DNA of 64,000 nucleotides from Mycolicibacterium boenickei. GTDB lineage: Bacteria > Actinomycetota > Actinomycetes > Mycobacteriales > Mycobacteriaceae. Position numbers and translations under genes: made by a program. Each line of letters begins with the position of its first letter. Within the stretch, counting starts at the first letter, position 1. The notes under the pieces were generated by a model. The model did no database searches, was not told where the DNA came from, and was given only the letters and a program-made list of their open reading frames with translations. Below are positions 24,816 through 35,378 of this stretch, in pieces. Location of the stretch: NCBI RefSeq assembly GCF_010731295.1, contig NZ_AP022579.1:868001-932000 (forward strand), read 5' to 3'.

Positions 24816-26158
24816 TTCCGGCCGAGTAACAGGTCGACAGCTTTCGCGGCGCTCTGCACGGCGCTCTCCATGGTGGCCGACCAGTCTGTGGCGGTCCAGT
24901 CGCCGGCCAGCACCAAGGTGGGCACCGAGGTTCGTTGCGGCGGGCGCAGCGCATCGGTTCCCACCACCTGCGAGAAGGTCGCCTTGGGCATCTTGACCAC
25001 CTGAGCTTGAACCACCTGGGCCTCACCCGCCGCCGGGTAGTACCGGCGAAGGAGTGCCAGCTGCTCGTCGACGATCTCGTCGTTGCTCTTGTGGATCTGC
25101 TCGTAGGCCCCACTGGTGGTCAGGCAGTACAGCCAGGCCCGCTCGGTGCTGCGGCCATGCATGATCTGGCGGTCGAAGACCTCGTCGATCACCCCGGTGC
25201 CGCCGATGAGACCCTCGAACGCGGACTCGGTCCCGAGTGGCCGGTCCAGGTAGAGATTGGTGCTGACAATCGGTGTGTAACCGAGTTTGTCTGCCGCGGC
25301 ATAGATTTCGGGATGCTCAGGGAGATCATCGAGCAGCCCGCCGATATTGGAGTTGGGCACTGCGCAGACCACGGCGTCGGCGGGGACCTGTGTGCCGTCG
25401 GACAGGGTGACGCCGGTGACCCTGCCCTCGTCGATCACGATCTTCCGGGCCACCGAGCGGTACCGCACATCGACACCGCGCTCCTCGAACACCCGCAACG
25501 CCCCGGTGATGTAGAGCGTGTCGAGGTCCACCGTGGGATAGCCGATCGTGACCGGGGTGCGGTGCTTGACACCGAGCCGGAAGCCGGTGGCCATCACGTT
25601 GGCGAACACCTTGGCCGATTCACGAGCCACCGGTTCGGCCGCGATCCCCAGCGCGAGCCAGTCCCACAATGCCTCTCGAGCCGGAGCAGGCATACCCACC
25701 CGCTGGAACCACTGCTCGGTGCTGAGATCCGCCAGGTCGGCCGGTTGATGCAACGCCTGCCAACCCAACCGCAGCGTGGCGCGTGCCGCTCGCAACCGGT
25801 CGGCGACGCCGGCATCGGGATGGACCCCGAAGAGAGCGCGGAGCGCACCGAGGCCGGTGGTCTGCATGGTGGTGCTGCGTCCATCGGGCCAGCGCAGTGT
25901 CGAACTCTTGGGAAACTCGATGAACTGCCGGGTGCCGACACTGGCGAGATAGCGCCACAGGTGCTGATACCCGCTGGCGACCACGTGCTGACCGTTGTCA
26001 GGTGTGTCGTCGGCAATCTCGGCCCGCATCGCATGAGTGCGCCCGCCGAGCTGACCCCGTCGTTCCAGCAGGACGACGCTCTTTCCGGCTTCGCTCAGCC
26101 ATACCGCTGCGGCCAATCCCGCCAGCCCACCACCGATCACCACATAGCGCTCACCCAC
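24812..26158 (-). CDS. FAD-dependent oxidoreductase, HpnE/phytoene-desaturase type
   Basis: A 448-residue flavoprotein amine-oxidase/desaturase. The dinucleotide motif VIGGGLAGLAAAVWLSEAGK is at residues 6-25, GGRTHAM follows, and the C-terminal FAD segment is LVLAGDWTATDWSATMESAVQSA. This pattern matches hydroxysqualene dehydroxylase HpnE and related squalene/phytoene desaturases. No squalene- or phytoene-synthase genes are visible in the window, so the pathway is uncertain: isoprenoid or carotenoid oxidation is the most likely. It is coupled to the downstream TetR gene. Confidence 0.82.
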   Translation of the reverse strand: MGERYVVIGGGLAGLAAAVWLSEAGKSVVLLERRGQLGGRTHAMRAEIADDTPDNGQHVVASGYQHLWRYLASVGTRQFIEFPKSSTLRWPDGRSTTMQTTGLGALRALFGVHPDAGVADRLRAARATLRLGWQALHQPADLADLSTEQWFQRVGMPAPAREALWDWLALGIAAEPVARESAKVFANVMATGFRLGVKHRTPVTIGYPTVDLDTLYITGALRVFEERGVDVRYRSVARKIVIDEGRVTGVTLSDGTQVPADAVVCAVPNSNIGGLLDDLPEHPEIYAAADKLGYTPIVSTNLYLDRPLGTESAFEGLIGGTGVIDEVFDRQIMHGRSTERAWLYCLTTSGAYEQIHKSNDEIVDEQLALLRRYYPAAGEAQVVQAQVVKMPKATFSQVVGTDALRPPQRTSVPTLVLAGDWTATDWSATMESAVQSAAKAVDLLLGRK

Positions 26159-26179
26159 GTCGCAGCCCCCTCCGTCGGA

Positions 26180-26200
26180 TAACTTACATCTTGTAAGTTA
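26180..26200. promoter_or_regulatory. Perfect palindromic operator (TetR type)
   Basis: TAACTTAC (26180-26187), a 5-bp spacer and GTAAGTTA (26193-26200) form an exact inverted repeat 22 bp upstream of the HpnE-like gene start and 119 bp before the MFS gene on the other strand. It is the best candidate site for the TetR protein of the same operon and could also affect the MFS gene. Confidence 0.75.
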
Positions 26201-26319
26201 GACCTCTCGGGCGCACAGGCGCTATAGAACGGGCGAACAACGGCATGCCGTCACTCTCCCACACCGCGTGGTCCGATTTCCGCCAGCACGCTGACCTGAG
26301 CACTCATAACGTCACATCC

Positions 26320-27564
26320 ATGACAGCACAACCCGATCTGCATCGAATCACCGTGTGGTTCATGGCGATTGCCGCCGCCCTCGGTACCGCAGCGATCTAT
26401 CCACTGCAACCGGCGATAGCCGATGTCGCTGGCGGCCTTGACATCTCGATCGCCCAGGTCGGTATCGCACTGGCCTGCGGACCCATCGGCTATTTGTCGG
26501 GGCTCGCGCTGCTGGTGCCGCTCGTCGACCGATTTGCGCCCAAACACGTACTCGCCGCGCAGTTCGGGGTGCTGGCGGCAGCGATGGCAGCCAACGCCGC
26601 CGCCGGCTCGCTGTGGATGCTGGCGCTCACCATCGGAGTGATCGGTGCCTGTTCCACCGTCGGCGCGCAGTTGAGTTCGATCACCGCACGCTTCAGCCCC
26701 GACGGCCGCCGGGCAACCGCACTGGGCATCGTCACGGCGGGCATCTCAGCCGGGATCATCGGCGGCCGCATCGCCGGTGGCTGGCTGACGGAAACGTTCG
26801 GATGGCGAGGCGGTCTGCTTGTGTTCGCTGTCGCATTCGCCGTCACCGCGCTCGTCGTATTCCGGGTACTCCCCGGCACGGCCGGTTCGGCGACCGGCAG
26901 CTACCTGGCGACGCTGCGCGGTCTGCCCGGTCTGTACCTGCGATTCCGCACCTTACGCCTCGCCGCGCTCCGCGGCGCGTTGTGGTTCTTCGCCTTCTGC
27001 GCGGTGTGGGCCGGACTCGCCGTCGCCTTGGCGCAACCGCCGTACGCGTACTCGGCCGAACGGATCGGCCTGTACGCGCTCGCCGGTCTCCTTGGCATCG
27101 TCGCGACGCGCATCGCGGGGGTGTGGACCGACCGGGTGGGCGCACGACGCGTCACAGCGATCGGACTGGTCCTGGCCGCCGTCAGTGCGAGCGTTCTTGC
27201 GGGCTGCCTGTCGAATCCCGTACTGACCCTGGTCTGCCTGGCAGTGTTCGACGCCGGACTGTTCGCTGCCCAGGTGGCCAATCAGAGCACGGTCCTGGCC
27301 ATCGACCCGACCGCACCCGCCCGGTTCAACAGCGCCTACATGGTGGTGTACTTCGTGGGCGGCAGCCTGGGCACCGCGTTCGGCACAGCCGCGGTGGGAT
27401 GGCTGGGATGGCCGGCCACCGCAGCCGTGACGGCCGCGACGATCGCTCTCGCGCTACTGCTCAGCGCCGCAGATCGACCGGAAACGTCGACATCCCCCGC
27501 AGCGTCAGGTTCGCCTTGTACACCGGATCGGCAGCCAGACGCGCCTGCGGGAACCGGGCGGTGA
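26320..27564 (+). CDS. Major facilitator superfamily transporter
   Basis: A 414-residue MFS carrier with about 12 hydrophobic segments; the loop 2-3 motif appears as VPLVDRFAPKHVL and a motif-C-like glycine-rich stretch is GIVTAGISAGIIGGRIAGGWL. It resembles the YnfM/arabinose-efflux-like drug:proton antiporter branch. ATG 26320 is chosen over 26245 because the transmembrane start follows directly. The last 35 codons (after ALLLSAADRPE) run into the convergent P450 gene for 104 bp and look non-conserved, suggesting loss of an earlier stop codon. Confidence 0.87.
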   Translation: MTAQPDLHRITVWFMAIAAALGTAAIYPLQPAIADVAGGLDISIAQVGIALACGPIGYLSGLALLVPLVDRFAPKHVLAAQFGVLAAAMAANAAAGSLWMLALTIGVIGACSTVGAQLSSITARFSPDGRRATALGIVTAGISAGIIGGRIAGGWLTETFGWRGGLLVFAVAFAVTALVVFRVLPGTAGSATGSYLATLRGLPGLYLRFRTLRLAALRGALWFFAFCAVWAGLAVALAQPPYAYSAERIGLYALAGLLGIVATRIAGVWTDRVGARRVTAIGLVLAAVSASVLAGCLSNPVLTLVCLAVFDAGLFAAQVANQSTVLAIDPTAPARFNSAYMVVYFVGGSLGTAFGTAAVGWLGWPATAAVTAATIALALLLSAADRPETSTSPAASGSPCTPDRQPDAPAGTGR

Positions 27565-28699
27565 CCGCTGACAACGCCACCGAGGCCTCGAGTCGGGCCA
27601 GCGGAGCACCCAGGCAGAAATGCGGCCCCTTCCCGAATCCGATGTGCCGGATGTTCTCTCGGTCCGGATCGAAATCGTCGGGTCGCTCGTTGGCCGCCGG
27701 GTCGCGGTGAGCGGCTGCCAGCAACAGCAGCATGGTGTCGCCGGCCGGGATCGTGATGTCGCCGATTGTCATGTCTTCACCGGCAATTCGGCCGACCAAC
27801 TGGACCGGCGGGTCGTACCGCATGGTCTCCTCGATGATCGCCGAGGCCCGGGAGGCGTCCGCACCGAGTGCCGCCCATTGGGCCGGGTGCCGCAACATCG
27901 CCAGCGTCGCGTTGGCGATCAGGTTCACCGTCGTCTCGTGCCCGGCGACGAGCAGCAGATTGCACGTCGCGACGATCTCGTCCTCGGTGAGCTGATCCCC
28001 GGACTCCTCGACCGCGATCAACCCCGACATCAGGTCCTCGCCCGGGGCGCTGCGACGGGCGTCGATGAGCTCACGCAGATAATCGTTCAGCCAGATCCCG
28101 GCCGCCATCTGCTCGTCAAACCGATCCGAGGTGTGCCCGGTCAACGCCAGGAACGGGTCCAGCGCCGAGGCGAGCAGGGCCGAGGCACTGCTGAACTTCG
28201 GCTCATCCGCGACGGGCACACCGAGCAACCGGCAGATCACCGCGACGGGCAGCGGGTAGGCCAGGTCGTCGATGACGTTGAAGGAGCCGCGTCGCTCGAC
28301 GTCGTCCAGCAGCCCGGTCACCAGCTCGGTGATGTCCGGTTCGAGCGCGTGGATCACCTTCGGCACGAAAGCCTTGCTGACCAGTTTGCGCAGCCGCGTG
28401 TGATCGGGCGGGTCGAGGAACAGGAAGCTGGCCGTGCCGCGGGGACGCGGTCCCGGATCAGCCTCCAGTTGCCGCTGGGCGATGGTGGAGTTGGCCCGGT
28501 CGCTGCGTGACGCCGGATGCCGCAACACCTCGTCGCAGTCGGCGAACGACGAGAACACCGTCAGGTTCGACTCGGGCAGGTGCAGCGGCCCGAGCTCGCG
28601 GATCCGGTTGAACGACGGGTAAGGATCGGCCCGGCAGGCCGGGTCCAGCAGCTGCATGAGCAGGGCCTGCGGGGCCTGATCGTCGGTGACGGTCTCCAT
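27461..28699 (-). CDS. Cytochrome P450
   Basis: A 412-residue soluble class-I-type P450. The I-helix is LLVAGHETTVNLIANA, the K-helix ExxR is EETMRYDPPVQLVGR, and the haem-binding loop is GFGKGPHFCLGAPLARLEA with the cysteine ligand about residue 354. It needs a ferredoxin partner that is not encoded nearby. The substrate is not predictable. The 3' end overlaps the convergent MFS gene by 104 bp. It follows tgt on the same strand with a 39-bp gap. Confidence 0.93.
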   Translation of the reverse strand: METVTDDQAPQALLMQLLDPACRADPYPSFNRIRELGPLHLPESNLTVFSSFADCDEVLRHPASRSDRANSTIAQRQLEADPGPRPRGTASFLFLDPPDHTRLRKLVSKAFVPKVIHALEPDITELVTGLLDDVERRGSFNVIDDLAYPLPVAVICRLLGVPVADEPKFSSASALLASALDPFLALTGHTSDRFDEQMAAGIWLNDYLRELIDARRSAPGEDLMSGLIAVEESGDQLTEDEIVATCNLLLVAGHETTVNLIANATLAMLRHPAQWAALGADASRASAIIEETMRYDPPVQLVGRIAGEDMTIGDITIPAGDTMLLLLAAAHRDPAANERPDDFDPDRENIRHIGFGKGPHFCLGAPLARLEASVALSAVTARFPQARLAADPVYKANLTLRGMSTFPVDLRR

Positions 28700-28738
28700 C
28701 TACTTATTGTGCACGCGTAGAAAATGAGGACAGTTCAC

Positions 28739-30019
<1,281 letters not shown>

Positions 30020-30076
30020 TCAACCGGATGCGCGTCCGATTTCCGTCATGGGGGCGGACGCGACCATACTGCGGAC

Positions 30077-30526
30077 GTGAATTTGGTCATGAGCCGCCCC
30101 ATTGTCATCGCCACCGGATTTGCTGTGTGTCTGGCTGCCGTCGCCGGATGCTCGTCGCAGGATTCGGGTTCTTCCACGAAGTCCGGCCAGGGCCGGGTCA
30201 CCTTCGGTCCCAACGACGCCGGCCCGGTCACCAGCGTCAGCTGCGAGACCAAGGACGGGCTGACCACGATCGGCATCGAGGGCAAGATGCCGGCCTCGGT
30301 GGCGCTGACCGACGGCGAGGCCCCGGTGGTGCAGTCGGTGAACATCGGCGACGTGAACGGCGAAGGGTCGTCGCTGACCTACCTCGCCGGCCTGTCGGGC
30401 GCGCCGGTCGTGGCCGCACGCGACGGCAAGGGCTACACCATCACCGGCACCGGCATGGGCATCGACCCCAACCAGCCGGGTGCACCGGTGGACATGCCGT
30501 TCGACATCGCGGTCACCTGCCCGTAG
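30077..30526 (+). CDS. LpqH/19-kDa-antigen-family lipoprotein
   Basis: About 149 residues. A lipoprotein signal peptide ends in the lipobox VAGC (Cys about 25), followed by a Ser-rich linker and the beta-sandwich domain typical of the mycobacterial 19-kDa antigen family, ending IAVTCP with the second of two conserved cysteines (VSCETKDG, VTCP). It is surface-anchored; relatives act as glycosylated TLR2 ligands. GTG 30077 without a ribosome site, 6 nt after a CATACT -10 candidate (30066-30071), suggests a leaderless transcript; ATG 30089 is the alternative. Its 3' end overlaps the convergent dehalogenase by 14 bp. Confidence 0.88.
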   Translation: MNLVMSRPIVIATGFAVCLAAVAGCSSQDSGSSTKSGQGRVTFGPNDAGPVTSVSCETKDGLTTIGIEGKMPASVALTDGEAPVVQSVNIGDVNGEGSSLTYLAGLSGAPVVAARDGKGYTITGTGMGIDPNQPGAPVDMPFDIAVTCP

Positions 30527-31436
30527 CCGAACGGTCGGCCAGGAACTCGACGATCGCCTCGGCGAGTTCCTCGCCGGCATCCTCCTGCAGGAAATGACCG
30601 GCGTCGCGGATCACCGGATGGTCGACGCCGTGCGCGCCGCGCATCTCCCGCTTCAGGATGGGCGCCATGCCGCCGGTGATCGGGTCACCGTCACTGAATG
30701 CCACCAGCATCGGAGTTTCGCTGGCCGCCAACACATTCCACGCTGACCGATTGGCGGCCGACGCCGGATCGTCGGGCGAGGTGGGTACCAGGCCCGGCAT
30801 CGCGCGAGGGCCCGCGCAGTACGAGTCGTCGGGGAACGGGGCGTCGTAAGCGGCCCGGACCTCGGCGCTGACCGGGCGCCGGCATCCCGACTCCACGGAC
30901 CGCCCGACGTCGATCGTCGGCAGGTTCTGGATCGCGGTGCGGAACTGCCACCAGATCTCCGGCATCGGGATATCCCCGGTGGGCAGGCCCGTGTTGGCGA
31001 CGACGATGTTTGCGAACCGGTCCGGGTGCTCGGCAGCCAACCGGAGCCCGATCAGACCACCCCAGTCCTGGCAGACCAACGTCACCCGCCGCAGGTCCAG
31101 CACGTCGAAGACCAGCGCCCGCATCCACTCGACATGCCGCGCATAACTGTGGTCCTCGATGCGGGTGGGCTTGTCCGACCGGCCGAAGCCGACCAGATCC
31201 GGACAGACGACGCGATACCCCGCGCCGGCCAGGATCGGGATCATCCGGCGGTACAGAAACGACCACGATGGTTCCCCATGCAACAACAAGATGGGATCGG
31301 CTTCGGCCGGACCATCCTGCACCCAGGCCACGCGCAGATGGCCGCCGTCCGCGTCATCGATATCGGAATATGCTGGCGGATAAGCAAATTCAGGCAGATC
31401 GTAGAAACGGTCTTCCGGTGTACGCAACGTCTGCAT
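30513..31436 (-). CDS. Haloalkane dehalogenase (HLD-I type)
   Basis: A 307-residue alpha/beta-hydrolase. The oxyanion region is HGEPSWSFLYRRMIP (residues 53-67), the nucleophile Asp124 lies in VCQDWGGLIG and the catalytic His in RDAGHFLQED near the end. FGRSDKPTRIEDHSY and LVPTSPDDPASAANRSAW closely follow the M. tuberculosis haloalkane dehalogenase Rv2296 as I remember it. It would hydrolyse haloalkanes to alcohol and halide. ATG 31436 (MQTLRTPEDRF) is the usual family start. It lies between two LpqH-type lipoprotein genes. Confidence 0.9.
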   Translation of the reverse strand: MQTLRTPEDRFYDLPEFAYPPAYSDIDDADGGHLRVAWVQDGPAEADPILLLHGEPSWSFLYRRMIPILAGAGYRVVCPDLVGFGRSDKPTRIEDHSYARHVEWMRALVFDVLDLRRVTLVCQDWGGLIGLRLAAEHPDRFANIVVANTGLPTGDIPMPEIWWQFRTAIQNLPTIDVGRSVESGCRRPVSAEVRAAYDAPFPDDSYCAGPRAMPGLVPTSPDDPASAANRSAWNVLAASETPMLVAFSDGDPITGGMAPILKREMRGAHGVDHPVIRDAGHFLQEDAGEELAEAIVEFLADRSATGR

Positions 31437-31573
31437 GACGCTGAACTTACGGCTGCCCCGGGCCCGTGGCGAACAATTCGCCCAAACCCACGTCCACGAC
31501 CTGCGCAAACTCCATACTTCTGCCTGACAGCCCGCCGCTCATGGCTGGCTGCGCAACCGTGAGGAGAGCAGTG

Positions 31574-32074
31574 GTGAAGCGTGAGTTCCTGGTAGCCGTC
31601 GGCGGCGGCGCGATCATCGTCGCAGGCCTGTCTGGCTGTTCGTCGAGCGACAAGAAAGACACCTCCAGCGACACGAAGGCCACGGCAACGGCGTCGGCAA
31701 CAGCTTCGGCCGAGGCCGGAGGTGCCCAAGCGACAACCGGCTCGGGCACCGCCCGGGTCACCATCGACGGCAAGGACCACAAGCTGGAGGGCACTGTTGT
31801 GTGCGCGACGGTCGCGGGCAATGTCAGCCTGACAGTCGGCCAGGGAATGAGCGCCGTCACCGCCACCGTCAGTGAGGGCGACAAGCCGTCGGTGAGCGCC
31901 GTGGCGCTGGGCAATGTCGACGGCATCAGCCTCGCCTACACGCCCGGCGTACCCGGCGGCAGCGCAGAAGCCACCAAAGATGGCAACAAGTACACGATCA
32001 AGGGCGACGCCACCGGTATGGACGGAATGAACCAGGTGACCAAACCTTTCGAGCTCGAGGTGGCCTGCCCGTAA
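31574..32074 (+). CDS. LpqH/19-kDa-antigen-family lipoprotein
   Basis: A 166-residue paralogue of the lipoprotein at 30077 and closer to canonical LpqH: MKREFLVAVGGG start, lipobox LSGC (Cys about 21), then a long Ser/Thr/Ala-rich linker suitable for O-mannosylation (residues 22-55), and the domain with cysteines in TVVCATVAG and EVACP. GAGGAG at 31561-31566 sets GTG 31574 as start. A perfect 12-bp hairpin follows its stop. Confidence 0.9.
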   Translation: MKREFLVAVGGGAIIVAGLSGCSSSDKKDTSSDTKATATASATASAEAGGAQATTGSGTARVTIDGKDHKLEGTVVCATVAGNVSLTVGQGMSAVTATVSEGDKPSVSAVALGNVDGISLAYTPGVPGGSAEATKDGNKYTIKGDATGMDGMNQVTKPFELEVACP

Positions 32075-32107
32075 CAAAACACTCACATCTAGCAAACATC
32101 TGGCATA

Positions 32108-32137
32108 GTGTGGGCCCGGACTGACCCGGGCCCACAC
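32108..32137. terminator. Perfect 12-bp hairpin between lipoprotein and PE-PPE genes
   Basis: GTGTGGGCCCGG (32108-32119) and CCGGGCCCACAC (32126-32137) flank a 6-nt loop. It lies 34 nt after the lipoprotein stop and 43 nt before the PE-PPE gene start. No U-run follows. A TAGTGT -10-like element (32106-32111) overlaps the left arm, so it may instead be a regulatory structure of the downstream gene. Confidence 0.55.
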
Positions 32138-32179
32138 TCCGTTCTCAGTCGCTTCACCCGCACGACCCGGAGGTGCACA

Positions 32180-33496
32180 GTGGCCAGTCATCGGAAGCAC
32201 GCACGTTCATCGGCTGTCGCGGTCGCCAGTGCCACCGCCGGGATGACCGCGGTGCTCGCCTTCGGACACGTTGCCGACGCGCTCGCTGCCACCCTGCCGG
32301 GTGACTATGCCGTGGTCGGGGTGGGCGGGAAAGACGACACCGAAGGTGTGCGGATCCCGAACAAGTTCGGCGGCAACTACGTGCCCTATGGCAGCGGATA
32401 CGCCGGGCCGGCGGGCGATCGGTACTACCCCGTCCACTATTCGGCCACGCTGCCGATCGATTCGAGCGTGGCCGACGGTCGCGCGCCGCTGATCGAGCAG
32501 GTCGGCATTGCCCGCGACGACGTCGGCGAGGGCGGAAAGATCTACATCGTCAGTTACTCCGAGGGAACGATCGTCGCCGAGAAGTACAAGCGCGAACTCG
32601 ATGCCGGCGGCGCCCAGAATGCCGACACCCTGAAGTTCGTTTACATCGCGGCGCCCACGGTGCCCAACGGCGGAATCTACGCCCGCTTCCCGAATACGGG
32701 ACCGCTCGGGCTACTCGGATTCACCAGCACCGGGGCAGCGGAGCAGTCGCCCTACGACGAAACCTTCATCACCATCGAATACGACCCGATCGGCGACTTC
32801 CCGGCCTACGCCAACCCGCTGTCACTGGCCAACGCCGCCGCAGGGTTCATCTACCTGCACGGTGACCCGACGCCCGACGCTACCGACCTCAACGATCCCG
32901 ACGCGATCATCGTGACGCCGGTAGACCAGCCGGGTGGCGGCCATGACACCTACATCCTGGTCAAGACCGAGCATCTGCCGTTGTTGCAGCCGTTCCGGGA
33001 CGTGTCGACGGCGCTGAACACCACCGCATTCAGCGAGCCCGTGCTCGGCGCGATCGAACCCACCCTCAAGCTCGGCGTCGACATGGGCTACACGGACCGC
33101 GACTATTCCGATCCCGCTACGCCGACCCGCTTCTCGTTGATCACGCCGCCCAAGCGGATCGCCGAGACCATCGAGCAGCTGCCCGACGCCTTCCAGCAGG
33201 GCGCGGACAACTTCCGGAACGGATTGCCTTCTACCGCATCACCTTCGACGACGTCGGGACCCAGCGACCGCAACGCGGCGAAGGACACCCCGAAGCTCGC
33301 CGACCCCAAGGTCGAGACGACGAGCGACGCGACCGATGTCCCCAAGAAGCCCGTCAAGCGCACGCCCGCCCACCGGCGCGACGACGTACGCAACGCCATC
33401 TCGGACGTCGCGAAGAACGTCAGGAATTCGCTCAAGCCCAGGCCGAAACACGAGGCCCAGCCCAACACCGAGTCAGGCACGGACAAGGCCGCATAG
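32180..33496 (+). CDS. PE-PPE-domain hydrolase, secreted
   Basis: A 438-residue protein with an N-terminal signal sequence (about residues 1-37, SAVAVASATAGMTAVLAFG...ALAA) followed by the PE-PPE alpha/beta-hydrolase domain (about 40-265). The nucleophile is probably Ser127 in IVSYSEGT; the domain is normally found fused to PE or PPE modules but is attached here to a plain export signal. The C-terminal ~95 residues are Pro/Thr/Lys-rich and strongly basic. Characterised relatives are esterases or trehalose-ester-forming enzymes. GGAGG at 32169-32173 supports GTG 32180. Confidence 0.87.
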   Translation: MASHRKHARSSAVAVASATAGMTAVLAFGHVADALAATLPGDYAVVGVGGKDDTEGVRIPNKFGGNYVPYGSGYAGPAGDRYYPVHYSATLPIDSSVADGRAPLIEQVGIARDDVGEGGKIYIVSYSEGTIVAEKYKRELDAGGAQNADTLKFVYIAAPTVPNGGIYARFPNTGPLGLLGFTSTGAAEQSPYDETFITIEYDPIGDFPAYANPLSLANAAAGFIYLHGDPTPDATDLNDPDAIIVTPVDQPGGGHDTYILVKTEHLPLLQPFRDVSTALNTTAFSEPVLGAIEPTLKLGVDMGYTDRDYSDPATPTRFSLITPPKRIAETIEQLPDAFQQGADNFRNGLPSTASPSTTSGPSDRNAAKDTPKLADPKVETTSDATDVPKKPVKRTPAHRRDDVRNAISDVAKNVRNSLKPRPKHEAQPNTESGTDKAA

Positions 33497-33518
33497 TTTC
33501 TGATGTCATGCTGGGGGC

Positions 33519-35291
33519 ATGACTCAATGGCGCGCCTGGTTCTTGCTGCTGTGCCTGTTGCTCCCGCTCGTGGGATGTTCGTCGTCTCCCGACCCGGCTG
33601 ACCGCTTCGCGGCGTTTGCCGATGCCCTGCAACGCAAAGACGCTCCCGCCGCAGCGGCGGAGACCAGCGACCCCGCGGCGGCAGAGGCGGCAATCAAGTC
33701 GATGTTCGACGGTATGGGCGACGCCGCCTCGGTCAAGGTCAGTGCCGAACCCGAGGACGGCAACGAGGCCGGTGCGACGCTGAAGTACGAATGGTCCTGG
33801 GGTGAAGGCCACGACTTCGCCTACGACACCACCGGCTCCGCGGCGAAGACCGGTGAGGACTGGCGCATCTCCTGGGCACCGACGCTGCTACACCGAGATC
33901 TGCGGGACGGCTTGAGGTTTCAGTACAGCACCGACAGCGACCTGCAGACCCCGGTGCTGGACCGGACCGGTCAGCCGTTGATGACGTGGCAGACGGTGGG
34001 GGTGATCACCCTGGAACGCGCCCACCTGGCTTCGGCCGCCCCGCTCGCCGCGCTGCTCGCGCCGTTCGATGCCACCACCACCGCCGAATCGATCAACGCG
34101 CAGTTCGCGTCGAACACCGATGACCGGGTGACGGTGATGAAGCTGCGTGAGGACGATCTCAACGCGGTGCGCGACCAACTGACCCAGCTTCCCGGCGTCA
34201 CCGTGGCCGAGCAGGGTGACCTGCTGACCACCGACCGCCAACTGTCCTCCCCCGCCATCGGCGGGCTGGCCCAGCTGTGGCACGACCGGATCACCAAGGC
34301 CGCCGGGTGGTCGGTGTACCTGGTCGATGCCGACGGCGCACCCGCACAGAAGCTGGCCGCACAACCACCGGCACCCACCGACCCGATGCGCACCACCCTG
34401 GACCTGCGGTTGCAGCTGCTCGCTCAGCAGGCCGTCGCCCAGGAGGCGCGGCCCTCCGTGGTGGTCGCGATCTCCGGCTCGACGGGCGGCATCCTGGCCG
34501 CCGCGCAGAATGCCGCTGCCGACCCGCAAGGCGCCATTGCCTTTTCGGGGCTCTATCCGCCGGGTTCGACGTTCAAGACCATCACCACCGCTGCGGCGCT
34601 CGAAGCCAACCTGGCGACCCCGGATACCCCGGTGGCCTGCCCGGGTCAGTTGACGATCGAGAACCGCACCATTCCCAACGACGACGACTTCGACCTGGGC
34701 ACAGTGCCGTTGACGTCGGCGTTCTCCCATTCGTGCAACACCAGCATGGCGGCGTTGTCGGACAAGCTGCCCGCCGACGCGCTGACCAACACGGCCCGCG
34801 CATTCGGTATCGGGGTGGACTTCACCATCCCGGGACTGACCACGGTGACCGGCAAGGTCCCCAACGCCGACACCGCCGCACAACGCGTGGAGAACGGTAT
34901 CGGCCAGGGCACGGTGACCGTCAGCCCATTCGGGCTCGCCGTCGCCGAGGCCAGCCTGGCGCACGGCTCGACCATCCTGCCCAACCTGGTCGACGGCGAC
35001 AAGGTGACCGCCGATACCCCCTCGGAGCAGTTGCCTGCCGCCGTCACCGGGGCGCTGCGGGACATGATGCGCAAGACCGTGACCGAGGGCACCGCAAGGC
35101 AATTGAGCGATATCCCCGACCTCGGCGGCAAGACCGGTACCGCCGAATTCGGCGACAACACGCACTCCCACGGGTGGTTCGCCGGGATCGCCGGTGACAT
35201 CGCGTTCGCCACTCTGGTGGTGGGCGGCGACTCGTCGGCGCCCGCGGTGAAGATCTCCGGAGACTTCCTGCGCCCGGCGACGGCCGGCTAG
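33519..35291 (+). CDS. Penicillin-binding lipoprotein (class-B-like transpeptidase)
   Basis: A 590-residue lipoprotein: lipobox LVGC with Cys20, an NTF2-like domain (about residues 25-130), a dimerisation-type linker domain (about 135-245) and a D,D-transpeptidase domain. The active-site motifs are Ser350-Thr-Phe-Lys353 (PPGSTFK), Ser405-Cys-Asn407 and Lys538-Thr-Gly540 (GGKTGTAEF). This architecture is that of mycobacterial PBP-lipo (Rv2864c-like) proteins and MecA-type PBPs. It crosslinks peptidoglycan at the outer face of the membrane. It starts 22 bp after the PE-PPE gene. Confidence 0.92.
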   Translation: MTQWRAWFLLLCLLLPLVGCSSSPDPADRFAAFADALQRKDAPAAAAETSDPAAAEAAIKSMFDGMGDAASVKVSAEPEDGNEAGATLKYEWSWGEGHDFAYDTTGSAAKTGEDWRISWAPTLLHRDLRDGLRFQYSTDSDLQTPVLDRTGQPLMTWQTVGVITLERAHLASAAPLAALLAPFDATTTAESINAQFASNTDDRVTVMKLREDDLNAVRDQLTQLPGVTVAEQGDLLTTDRQLSSPAIGGLAQLWHDRITKAAGWSVYLVDADGAPAQKLAAQPPAPTDPMRTTLDLRLQLLAQQAVAQEARPSVVVAISGSTGGILAAAQNAAADPQGAIAFSGLYPPGSTFKTITTAAALEANLATPDTPVACPGQLTIENRTIPNDDDFDLGTVPLTSAFSHSCNTSMAALSDKLPADALTNTARAFGIGVDFTIPGLTTVTGKVPNADTAAQRVENGIGQGTVTVSPFGLAVAEASLAHGSTILPNLVDGDKVTADTPSEQLPAAVTGALRDMMRKTVTEGTARQLSDIPDLGGKTGTAEFGDNTHSHGWFAGIAGDIAFATLVVGGDSSAPAVKISGDFLRPATAG

Positions 35292-35378
35292 GTCGTGTCT
35301 GCCTGTTCAGGTATCTGGTTGGGCGGCAAGACCGTTCACATTGATCAGAGCTCTAGGTCTAGGTTTAAGTGCCTCGAG

